In this document: positions 24,065 through 33,072 of the stretch, one piece after another
How the letters are laid out: each line of letters opens with the position of its first letter
Position numbering within the stretch: position 1 is the first letter of the stretch
From: Rhyzopertha dominica
Taxonomy: Eukaryota > Arthropoda > Insecta > Coleoptera > Bostrichidae
Length of the DNA: 64,000 bases
Assembly (NCBI GenBank): GCA_025024175.1
Contig: QCXZ01000137.1
Location: forward strand, 6,014,001-6,078,000
Direction: 5' to 3'
Notes under the pieces: generated by a model
What the model saw: only the letters and a program-made list of their open reading frames with translations
Told to the model about the DNA's origin: nothing
Database searches by the model: none
Made by a program: the position numbers and the translations under genes

Positions 24065-24226
24065 ATGTCGCCCATCGATACAGATTGGCTGTCACGAACA
24101 GATATACGCCATTACATCGATGAAATCAAAGGACTTTACACACCAGTGCTACTCAAATACATGTTCTATAAATACATAATCCCATATGGCCACATCAAAT
24201 TACGACTTGAACCAGAAAATCGCTAG
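24065..24226 (+). CDS. Unrecognised 53-residue open frame
   Basis: ATG at 24065 opens a compact frame (starts MSPIDTDWLSRTDIRHYI, ends in LEPENR, stop 24224-24226) rich in Tyr, Ile and charged residues, with protein-like composition for an AT-rich region. It follows the probable BEL LTR on the opposite strand. It may be the remnant of a retroelement ORF or a small exon. Function unknown. Confidence 0.2.
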   Translation: MSPIDTDWLSRTDIRHYIDEIKGLYTPVLLKYMFYKYIIPYGHIKLRLEPENR

Positions 24227-24599
24227 GTGGCACGTGTGTAGCTAAATTCTTGTCAAAAAGTTCATGGACCTTACGTTCTAAAAAAATCATGTTATATTAA
24301 GCTTTTAAATCAATATACCTGCTTAATCTTATTTTATTTCATCACGTTAAATTGGTAATTAATGAGATTCTATTTAAAAACAAACTGTAAAAGGTTGTAT
24401 TTACTGTATAAGCAAGAAAGTAGAAGGCAATGCCATCTATCAGCAACAAACTGGCAAGACGATACTGCCTCTTAGATGCCTTAATGGGAACCAATTCCTA
24501 AAGAAAGTGACAAGTATTTTTGATAATATAGACTATATGGTACTGTATTTTCAAAAGTCTCACATCCATCAGTTATTAGGCAATCGAGTTGTGACTTAC

Positions 24600-24752
24600 C
24601 GACAGTGGTGAGCAGCATGTTGTCTAAGAGCAAGGCGATGGCTACGATGACGAGCACCAGGCGTCGGGACTCCCTGCATCTTTGAATCCAGCCCCCCAGC
24701 CACGTTCCCGCCACCCACTCATTCACCACCGTCATGATGTCGCTGTTTTCTT
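24600..24752 (-). CDS. Vmat: First coding exon of vesicular monoamine transporter (SLC18 family)
   Basis: Proton-driven antiporter that loads biogenic amines into synaptic vesicles. The exon is bounded by an acceptor (TTTGTTTTCAG before 24752) and a strong donor (TCG then GTAAGT, exon end at 24600). Seventeen bases of 5' leader precede ATG 24735-24733, and 45 codons plus one base follow. The peptide starts MTVVNEW. Residues 21-45 contain ESRRLVLVIVAIALLLDNM followed by LLTTV, the conserved first membrane segment of SLC18; the NMLLT ending favours VMAT over the acetylcholine transporter, which has a different residue run here. The donor falls in phase 1 at the position where vertebrate VMAT genes also have an intron. 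An in-frame Met at 24762 lies in the acceptor intron and is not used. Further exons, expected at lower coordinates, were not found in this window. Confidence 0.85.
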
Positions 24753-24859
24753 CTGAAAACAAAACTTAAGTGAGACTGGCCGTAATATGCTCACTGAAGA
24801 CATTACAAGATGTTTTAAAGTATCAAGCAACGATCTATGAGACTGACTTAGGCAGAAGA

Positions 24860-24953
24860 GAGTTTTACAGCTTGATGGTCGGCCATCGCAAACTATTGTA
24901 TTGTAAATAGGGGCTTTTACAACCTTATGGTCGGCCATCCTAAGCTATTGGAA
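24860..24953. repeat. Short tandem duplication upstream of the VMAT exon
   Basis: Two copies of a unit of about 36 bp (TTTTACA..., TTATGGTCGGCCATC or TGATGGTCGGCCATC, then AAGCTATTG or AAACTATTG) start at about 24,861 and 24,916. They lie in the intron just 5' of the VMAT acceptor. Confidence 0.6.
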
Positions 24954-25345
24954 TTAGTGGCACGCTTCAAAGTTCCTAAATGGGTCGTATTCAAAAAATC
25001 TTGTTGACTAAAATTTTAACTTTTCCACTATAAATTTTTGAAGTTTGTTAGGTGTGATAATTTAGTAATCAATAAAACATGGAAGCTTTTATAGCAAACT
25101 TTATTTAATGCAGACCTGATGCTAACTTTCGCGACCCGCGATCTATTTTTATATGATACTTTATTGGGTTTAAATTTTCCGATGTATAAAATAAAAGCCA
25201 TTGCATGTCATCACCAATTTATACAAATTTAGTATAAAAACATACAAATTAGTAATTAGAAAATTAATTTTATACACGGTATCGATTATGTTCATTACAG
25301 CTTGTTAATAAGCACATTACAAGACTCACAAACTAAAAAAAATTA

Positions 25346-26480
25346 CTAACTATTACATTCACTGCTAAAATCACGATTAACTTCTATTATTACCTCTTGT
25401 ACATGATTCGCTCTGTACCGATTTTCAATGTCCAGCACATGCCGCACTGAATTTCTCCATGCATCGACACTTGTTATTTCAGCTTCGTGTCTAATTCTTA
25501 GGAGCATTTCATTGCCAAATTTTCCACCGGTGTTCCCTCGTCGAATTCTTTGTTTCAACTGCCCCGATATTATTTCAATGGGGTTGAAAATGCAATTATA
25601 TGGGGGTAATCGTAGAATGGTTTGTCCACAGTCAGAAGCGAAAATGTCAATCTTAAATTTCTTCGAAATTTTTTTTTGTGCCAAGCACTTCCAACAATTG
25701 TTTTTTGTGTAGTCCTCTTCGAAATATAAATCTCCTTTTCTTAAAAACTCTTGAATGGTTTCCTTATTAGTTGTTGTATTTGGAATTTTATCCAGTTGCA
25801 CCGAATGGTAACTAGCGTTGTCCATTACTATGATGCTGTTTGGTGGCAATTTGGGCAATAAAATGTTTTTGAACACTTTCACATTCATATAAGAATGATA
25901 ATCGGCGCTTGCTTCTTTTAAGTTTTTACATCCAATAAGATACAGGGCTCCGGGAACGACACNATTTTCACCTCCTGCGTGTAGAATCATTATTCCTTTT
26001 CCTTTTGACGCCGGTTTTATTGTATAATGGGTATCGTACCATGTTTCGTCGAGGAAAAATCTCGGACGATTTTCCTGTCTATATATTTTTATAGATTTTA
26101 AATAATCGTATCGCCACTTTCTTATTACCTGGCTTTCCATCAAGCATTGCTTCTTCTCCACCTTTTTCATTGAAAAGCCAATGGTTTTAACATACTTTTG
26201 CAGTATATGCTCAGAGCAGTCGATAATATTATCATTTTTTCAATTTTTTATATAACACGNCGATTGTTGGAATAACATTATTCTTGTACATTTCATAAAT
26301 GTTTCTTTTAATAAGATCCGCGTGAGTTGCAGTAAATTTTTTAAAACTGCAATTTAGAAATTCACCAGATGGTTGATTGTGGAGTTCCAATCACTTCTGC
26401 CGTTTTATCTATGCGCCATCGTATTCCAATAATAATACCAAATAATGGTCATTGATTTATGTGTACGGAAAAAAATTCTA
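25346..26480 (-). pseudogene. Sailor-like (DD82E type) transposase with complete catalytic motifs
   Basis: The 274-codon frame 26,170-25,346 holds the whole catalytic domain. The first Asp is in FFLDETWYDTH, followed by KGIMILHAGGEN and ASADYH, then the second Asp in IVMDNASYHSV, and the Glu in LRLPPYNCIFNPIE. I count 81 residues between the second Asp and the Glu. This long spacing is the hallmark of the Sailor (DD82E) group rather than Tc1 (DD34E). One X comes from an N at 25,963. Upstream, the N-terminal DNA-binding part continues to about 26,480 but is broken by stops and frameshifts (ADLIKRNIYEMYKNNVIPTI is recognisable). It is distantly related to the copies at 17 and 30.5 kb. The N-terminal damage makes it non-functional as it stands. 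Confidence 0.85.
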
Positions 26481-26639
26481 AAAAAGCCTAAACACAGTTT
26501 TTGGATACGGTCCATTCCGCTGCAAAACAGTGGAACGTGCCGAACCCGTCTGTTATTTACGACAGCTACAGGTCATACTTGTAAACCACTGTGAGCGGTA
26601 ATTGGCTGTTCTCATAGATTGTTGCTTCCAACTATACAC

Positions 26640-27475
26640 TAGTTTTTTTTGCAACGTAGCAACTCTAGTGAAGATGTTATCTGTTTTGTATGCAATAAAA
26701 TGCATTGCAACGATAAATGTACTCTCCGCCATGGTCGCCGAGGAAAGAAATGGAGGAGTTGACAGCTAATAAAGAGCGAGCTAAATTTCGACGAAAATGC
26801 TGGTGATAAGGATTCGGTCATCAAAGAAGCTGTGGAGCGTTTATGTAAATCCAAAAATTTAATAATCAGGGGAATTCAAGAGGCTCAAGAGCAAAGTGAG
26901 GCAATACAGCGGAAGGAAAAAGACTTTACTGGAGTAGCAACCTTGATATCGTCGGTAATCCCGGAGTTACAAGATTCCCAAATTGTCTCAGTGATCCGTC
27001 TTGGTAAATTCAGTGCAACTAAAGTTCGCCCTATCCAGGTGATGTTTAATGATTTTTCAATTGTCCAAAGTATTGTTCCAAATCGTCCGAGGATTTTCAT
27101 CTGTATGGATTTAACAAAGATGCAACAAAACAAGCATATGCTATCAGTAAGGACTTTCGAAGTCGCTTGGAAAACAGGCGAAAAAATATTTGCTTAACAT
27201 ATTATAACAAAATGACTAAAATAGTAACTGTAAAAAACCTCTAAGCTCCCAACAGACCCAAATTATTGATAACTGTAACGCGCTTTATCAGAATGTGATG
27301 GGATTACATACAAAAATGTTCAACTTTTGCTCTAATTATCTCACGGCCGAAAATGATGTCATACTTTTAACTGAAACCTAGTTAACTGCACATATTTCAT
27401 CCCAAAAACGTTTTCCTGATCATTTCACCGTTTATCGGTATATAAGGATTTTGGGGCGAGGAGAAGGTGTGCCCC
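26640..27475 (+). pseudogene. LINE ORF1 and start of ORF2 endonuclease
   Basis: The frame at 26,832-27,197 matches LINE ORF1 proteins that bind element RNA: RLCKSKNLIIRGIQEAQEQ, VIRLGKF, RPIQVMF and DLTKMQQNKHMLSVRTFE. Upstream, after a stop, CFVCNKMHCNDKC suggests an N-terminal Cys/His finger. Downstream at about 27,250-27,470 YQNVMGLHTKMFNF, ILLTET and FPDHFTVYR followed by GRGEGV mark the beginning of the APE-type endonuclease of ORF2. An in-frame stop replaces the Trp of the TETWL motif. The element is then cut off near 27,475, so RT is missing. Confidence 0.8.
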
Positions 27476-27479
27476 CCCT

Positions 27480-28975
27480 GGACCTGGGTTGCCAACTCTG
27501 TGCCCTTCCAATTTCCCATACATTTAGCTGGTTAATTATGTGTGTACACCTAAAAATTGTCTTATTTACAAAATTGTAAATACAGTAACATTTATAGGCA
27601 AGTGTATTTCACAATTTTCATCCAGAACTCATATTTGACCCTTGCAAATGACGTTCTCTAATAAGTCGTTGTCAAATGGTTTCCAAGCTTAATCAATGCC
27701 ATGTGCGTCTTGAAGCTGTAACTGCAACATTCTTGTTGTTACGAATCGTTGTCTTAGGGCGCATATAGCTTTAAAAGACTATCTTGCTCAGGATGAGTCA
27801 TAACATGAGTTCTACTTATTTCAGCTCTTCTACCTTTTCCTATAAATATTGTTCAACTAACTACTGTTATATGGAATCGCATCAGGATCTGTCATAACTC
27901 TAACTTTTGTACTAAATTTCTAAATTCACATTACATTTTAACAATTAATACAAAAAAAAAACTAAAAATGCATCCGAACTCACGTTTATGAAAGTCAATT
28001 TATTTGATATAAGTTTTAGGAATCCAGTAAAACATTAACAACACAAATTAAAACCCGGTGTGTTGTTAAAAATGCAATTAAATATATTTCAATTTATTTA
28101 AATGAAGCTTAATTTGGTTAAAATATTAAGTAGTCGATTAATTTTTAAGAGCAATGCAGTGGCAATCTAAGAAGGTTGACTTGACACATAATGCTGAGGC
28201 ATTTGTCATTCTTAGTTTTAATAATGTTAGTTATCCATCGAGTCTCTTTCCTGGGGAGTAAAAATTACTACAATTGTATCTTTAGGGCCTATACATATGA
28301 AATCCCAGCTTAAATTTCTGAAGCTTTTGGTGTGAGAAGTTGAAACTGTACTGAAAGCGCATCGGTTAATGCATTAGTCTTTGATATGTGTTAATTCTGC
28401 ATCAGAAATCGTGCTCCTAATAGTAGAACTTTTAAGGTGAAATTTATGTTCCTTTGGTACTTCGTATGATATCATTATACATTATGTGGATCACGGATCT
28501 TTATTCTCCCAAATAAAATATATCAACCCATTTTTGGTTAAACGCGAGAGCGATGCAACTGAATGCGCCTCACCTAACTGATTTCATCAACAAAATTAGT
28601 AATAAAGGGGCTTCGTATGATCAGTGTATATATAAAACATATAAATAATTTGTGTCTTTATTTCACAAAAGATGTTTTAAGTCGCCTTGCAGAAAATCCA
28701 CGAAGATTATTCATGGAATAAATACTTCATTAATTACTTAAGTACCTATATCTTATAAACGTTTATTATTTTTGTTTATGTTGAATTATACTCTACAGGA
28801 CGTTCTTGCTTTGCCCCCTCACCCTAGACTAAAAGCTGGGGTACGCTCATGGGTGTGCTAGTTGCAGTATGAAATACTGATCATGCTGTGGTACACATGT
28901 TATATATTACGTCACCAATTCGTGCTATTGATGGTGGGGGTGAACAATTTAGGCTGCATAATCGCTAATTAAATT
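27480..28975. other. No recognisable gene
   Basis: AT-rich DNA with no family motif or repeat structure that I could name. Confidence 0.35.
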
Positions 28976-28979
28976 ATTC

Positions 28980-29235
28980 TTGTATTGTATATACTTTTGG
29001 CACAACATTTGGAGGACTATATCACACTGTTCGCCTACATTATATCTAATGTTGACTTCTCAGTTCCAGTATTCGTGTGTGGACATTTTAATATTTCTGA
29101 ATTCTCGAACTGCCAACTTGGTTTTTCTACATCCAGACTTTTCACCGCATATTCTCATTTTCCCGCCCCAAAAAATCTAATGCAGCGTGTTGAATTCAAA
29201 TAATATAATATTAGACGTAATCCTAAGTAATTAGA
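28980..29235 (+). pseudogene. LINE endonuclease fragment
   Basis: Plus strand reads ILLAQHLEDYITLFAYIISN, then PVFVCGHFNISEF, corresponding to the CGDFN motif of APE endonucleases with the Asp replaced by His. After a frameshift comes NVLNSNNIILDVILSN, the usual downstream block. Short, dead fragment. Confidence 0.55.
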
Positions 29236-29239
29236 ACCA

Positions 29240-30255
29240 GTAGTAATTCTCGTCCCAGTATATTAATATTTAGTAGTAGTAATCAGGACCGGATTAACTT
29301 TGATCCGCGTTTGTGCAACCGGACCTATAAATTATTTCCAGATCCATTGTGTCACATATCTAATCATTCACTCATTTAACGACCGTGCATCTCTACAAAT
29401 AACAGATTTGCCCATGCATAGTTTGATTCCTGATTCACCCTGGAGATTCCCTCTTAGATTTCCCTTTTTTATCTTCTTTATTATCATATCAGATGACGAC
29501 TATCGTTTTAAAGGGTAATCGTAGGAATGTTGTTCTCAACGAACCCCACATCACTGCCCTCATATACGCTACAAAGAAAAGAAGTTAAGCAAAAAAGGGG
29601 AATTCTCATGTGAGTAAAGGCACTCTAAAAACAAAAGCTCGGCCAAAACAAAGCACAACCCCATTGTACCTTCGAGTTAAGTGCCGCAAAATCTAGGTGG
29701 CAATAACAAAAACGGGATAATCTTATCCTGAATGCCTACCTGCCGCCCTAACATGCACATCTTTCGCGTTATATGAGAGGTGATTATGTAAATGGCACAT
29801 GAACATATTAAAAGAGACCTGAATAGAAACAAAAGCGTTCCAAGCTGCCGCTGGCTATCAAGGCGCCCGTCATAAAGACTGCATCTCATATTTACTTTAT
29901 AAACGCCAATGCCTAACCTTCTGCGCTTAATTAAAAGCAAATAAGGGACACAATAACCGTATCAATTATTGCTGCTCTTTTTCCGGAAGTGAAAATTAAA
30001 CAAAGCACATGAGAAGTTTTATCAAGGATGAAAGCTGTTTAAAATATCTATATTATATGGGAATTTCAAAACCACTTTTCATCCTTTATACTGACCCATT
30101 ATTTAAAGCATACCAATGTGTTGCTCTTCGCCCTAAACAATCCGACCTTTTTCTTGATGTACCTCGAATTACATCGGGGTTATTTTCTAGCCTACTGTTC
30201 TTCTTCAGTTTTAAATTAACGGTATAAAAACACTACATATTTGTAGATTTTCAGT
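29240..30255. other. No recognisable gene
   Basis: Includes a more balanced segment at about 29,640-29,960 (87-codon minus frame 29677-29940, unknown). No transposon motifs. Possibly unique intronic DNA. Confidence 0.3.
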
Positions 30256-30261
30256 AACTTA

Positions 30262-30318
30262 TTTGTCACATTACGACGCGTTTCAGTAACACTATAACTT
30301 CGTCAGATGCATTGTAAA
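30262..30318 (-). ncRNA. Hammerhead ribozyme-type motif, both core boxes intact
   Basis: On the minus strand, CTGACGA (30306-30300) matches the hammerhead box CUGANGA exactly. It is followed by a 15-nt stem II segment AGTTATAGTGTTACT with one mismatch, then GAAAC (30284-30280) and GCGTC. GAAA-CGCG-UC gives the self-complementary short helix III seen in PLE and retrozyme hammerheads, which act as dimers. Helix I around ATGCAT / GTAATG is weak. No PLE protein motif is adjacent, so this is probably a solo terminal repeat. Confidence 0.5.
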
Positions 30319-30469
30319 TTGCAAAGGTTTGCGAAATCACTATTTATACAAATTTGTTTAGAGCTTAATATACTTTACAACATTAAAATTTTATGATTGG
30401 GGAATCCCCTATAATCCGGATATTTGTTATTAAATTGAGTAAAGAGGATGGGTTTGCGTTGAATCAACC

Positions 30470-31016
30470 CGACTAAAAAGAATTAGATGGGATTATATAA
30501 ACGAAATCAGAAAGTACCGCCAAGAAAATCGTAATATCGTATATTTGGATGAAACGTGGTATGAAACTCATGACTTGAAAAAAAAGGTCTGACAGATGGG
30601 ACAAATAACTGCGTTCTGTAAGTACCACCTGCGAGAGGAAAAAGAATTATAATTCTTCATGCAGGAGGAAGTGGTGGATGGGTAGAAAATGGCTTATTAC
30701 TGTCAGTGAAACAAATCCAAAATTGTTCTGCTGACTACCATTGCGACATGGACTCTGCACNTTTTGAAACTTTGTTTCAGCAGCAGTTACTACCAGGGCT
30801 ACCACCAGGATCTGTTATAGTCATGGATAACGCGAGTTATCATCCAAAATTAANGAACAAGGCGCCAACATAAGCTACAAAAAAATAGAAATAATTGATT
30901 ACATGAAAAAGAATAAAATTACAATTCCGGATGGAAAAGTTACCAAAAAAGATCTGTTGACGATAATAAAAAATCTCAACATACCTAAACAATATCGAGT
31001 TGATTAATATATTTAA
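30470..31016 (+). pseudogene. Sailor-like transposase pseudogene, truncated before the Glu
   Basis: Reads RWDYINEIRKYRQENRNIVY, LDETWYETH (first Asp, about 30,560), then after KKKV a TGA stop. Frame shifts follow through GKRIIILHAG-like sequence, SADYHCDMDS, QLLPGLPPGSVIVMDNASYH (second Asp, about 30,820) and KKDLLTIIKNLNIPKQYRVD, then TAA at about 31,006. The C-terminal third with the catalytic Glu is missing. N bases at 30,761 and 30,854 blur two sites. It shares the TGA, and the sequence around it, with the minus-strand copy at 17 kb. Confidence 0.8.
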
Positions 31017-31594
31017 GTTATGTCGGCGTAAACTTGTTAGACTTTTTTGTAAAAATATAATACATGTATGGAATTATTTTTTTTATTTAGAGCTTTAGAT
31101 AAAAATATATATATTCTTATTATTTTCTTTTAAAATACTTGTCTTTTATTTACATATTTAGTTATGTTAACCGTTAACCGCATGTTTCCAATAGTTTAAA
31201 GATTGTAAAGATATTAAAATGTATTGTTTATAATTTTCGGCTAGCACAGCATTCAACATATTCACAGGATATAAATATTACACGAATGTTAAAAATCAAA
31301 ATAAAAATACTTAGGAATGCGAGATTTTACTTTGCACATTAAAAAATGCTCAGATGTGCATGTTGTCTAGTTAACTAGATATACTTTGCTTGTGCAAAAT
31401 AATGTTGCTACTCATCTAAAAGTACGTACAATTCATTTTGAGACGTAAATAAAAACGATCGAAGTAAAACCTCTTATTAACCGAATGATTAAAAACTACT
31501 TAGAATAGAATACACTACACAAATTAAAAACGAGTTTTAAAACGGCCTGAAGCCGGCACTGGAAATTCGCAAAATCGCAAAGAGAGGGTTTGAT

Positions 31595-31700
31595 TTATGA
31601 GGGGTCGCGTGCCGCTCCAACTGTGCCTGTAAATGAAAGGTAAATAGTATTGCAGGGTTGTAAAAACGGTAAGAGAGTTGCATTGCTATACCTGTATACA
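31595..31700 (+). repeat. Probable terminal repeat of the Sailor copy at 30.5 kb
   Basis: Contains GCAGGGTTGTAAAAACGGTA and AGAGAGTTGCATTGCTATACC, matching the block at 18,215-18,310, and lies 3' of the plus-strand transposase. The opposite terminus near 30.4 kb was not recognised. Confidence 0.5.
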
Positions 31701-31814
31701 CCCTTTTATTACCGGTCTAGTTTCATGTAAAAGTTCCGAAGGTTATCCAAATGTTCACACATCAAACATTAAAGACATGAGTGTGACAAGCTTCTGGGCA
31801 TCCAGAACTTCTTG

Positions 31815-31948
31815 TTTAGTAATGAAAAAATGACCTTGCCGCAGATGTTGTTCAAATGCTATCAAAATGTGAGTCTCATATTATTCAAACAAAACTGAAA
31901 AACTTGAAACAAACTTCAATTGAGGAATACTTTAAAAAATTGTAACAT
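31815..31948 (+). pseudogene. Pogo/Tigger-type transposase C-terminal tail (possible)
   Basis: The plus-strand frame ends MLSKCESHIIQTKLKNLKQT then SIEEYFKKL and stop. This resembles the QTSI-DFFKK tail of pogo/CENP-B-like transposases. A pogo-like TIR pair lies 190 bp downstream, which supports the call. No catalytic motif remains. Confidence 0.4.
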
Positions 31949-32132
31949 TAGTATGTACAACCTATTGTAATACATATGTAAGTAAATAAATATTGATATG
32001 TATGTAATATGGTCTATTTGCTCTTATGTTCATTCCATTTATTACTTTTCGATCATTAATAGTATGTACAGTAAGTTACAGAAATATTCGTATACATAAT
32101 CTCATTTATCTATTAATAAAACAAATTCGAAT

Positions 32133-32220
32133 AAACCACCCTCTTCATAACGGCCACCTCTCGTTAGCGGCCGCTTTTACAGTTTATTTTTGTGGCCGTT
32201 ATATAGAGGTTTTACTATAA
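32133..32220. mobile_element. Pogo-like MITE or terminal repeat pair
   Basis: CCACCCTCTTCATAACGGCC at about 32,137 and its inverse near 32,190-32,218 (GTGGCCGTTATATAGAGGTT then TTACTATA) form an imperfect inverted repeat of about 28 bp. A 30-bp spacer separates them. Ends of the form ACCTCTNTATAACGGCCAC are typical of pogo-type elements, which insert at TA. Confidence 0.5.
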
Positions 32221-32839
32221 TAACCTAACTTAGGTAGACAGCTAACCTAACCATTTTATCAGCTATTGAAAAAAGAAACTCTAAACGGCCGGAAAATCAC
32301 TGTTCCAGTTAGAGTGCCAGCTGTACGCTTGCCTGGATGAAATCTCCAATATCGGAAGGCACTGCTAGATCGTCTCAAAAATCCGCTTATGCAGGTACCG
32401 TACGGAACGCGGGGAAAGATGTAAGAAGATTTTGCAAGTAAATTCCTACAAATTTAATTAAGGGGTTAGTGCAGAAAGAAATCTGGAGCGGATTACTTAA
32501 GACGGTAGACGGAGTCCCGTTTCACTTGACAATCCCGTAGGGAAGTTGCACAGAAGACGTTAAAATCGATAAAAGTCCCTCGTGGAGGAAAACAATGGAA
32601 ATCTCGAGACTCCTAAAAAAATACCTAAAGAAGAAACAATTGCACGGCAGCAAAGATCGCCGGCAAGAATTATAAATGTTTGCAGTTCTCTCATTTCTGC
32701 AAAAAAGAGGTATAGCGTAAGTACAATTTGAATATAAATTGAATAGTGGGCAACCAAATTTGTTGATCGATAATCGCCTTATTATAATGTGGAAGTCGAA
32801 AAGCGCCCTAATATGTGTGCAAGGAAGAAATAAATAATG

Positions 32840-33019
32840 GAATGGTTGTACCATTTGATCAAACTCCATAAATCGCGTATCATAACATACGTCATCGACA
32901 AGTTGCTAAATGACGAGGGTCATGATGTCCTTCGACTTCCACCCTATCACAGTGACAGTGAAAGTGGCTGTGATTCGACTGATTCGGACAGTTTCCATAT
33001 TGAACATTCTTGTAGGTAA
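32840..33019 (+). pseudogene. Sailor-like transposase C-terminus with internal deletion
   Basis: Reads YVIDKLLNDEGHDVLRLPPY, then H and directly SDSESGCDSTDSDS. In intact Sailor proteins LPPYH is followed by the NPIE block with the catalytic Glu and about 100 residues before an acidic Ser/Asp tail. Here LPPYH is joined straight to the acidic tail, so the Glu is deleted. The stop is at 33,017-33,019. Confidence 0.6.
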
Positions 33020-33072
33020 CATTATATACAGCATACAGCATACGTATAAGTACGTGTGTGTGTCTGTGTGTA

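Noticed and set aside
1..24599. Search for further VMAT exons (VPIIP block and later membrane segments) on the minus strand
   Set aside because: None seen by eye; the next exon is presumably outside the window.
25428..25712. 94-codon plus frame
   Set aside because: Antisense shadow of the Sailor-like transposase.
32522..32869. 115-codon minus frame
   Set aside because: Antisense to and adjacent to the Sailor fragment; no domain or supporting signal.
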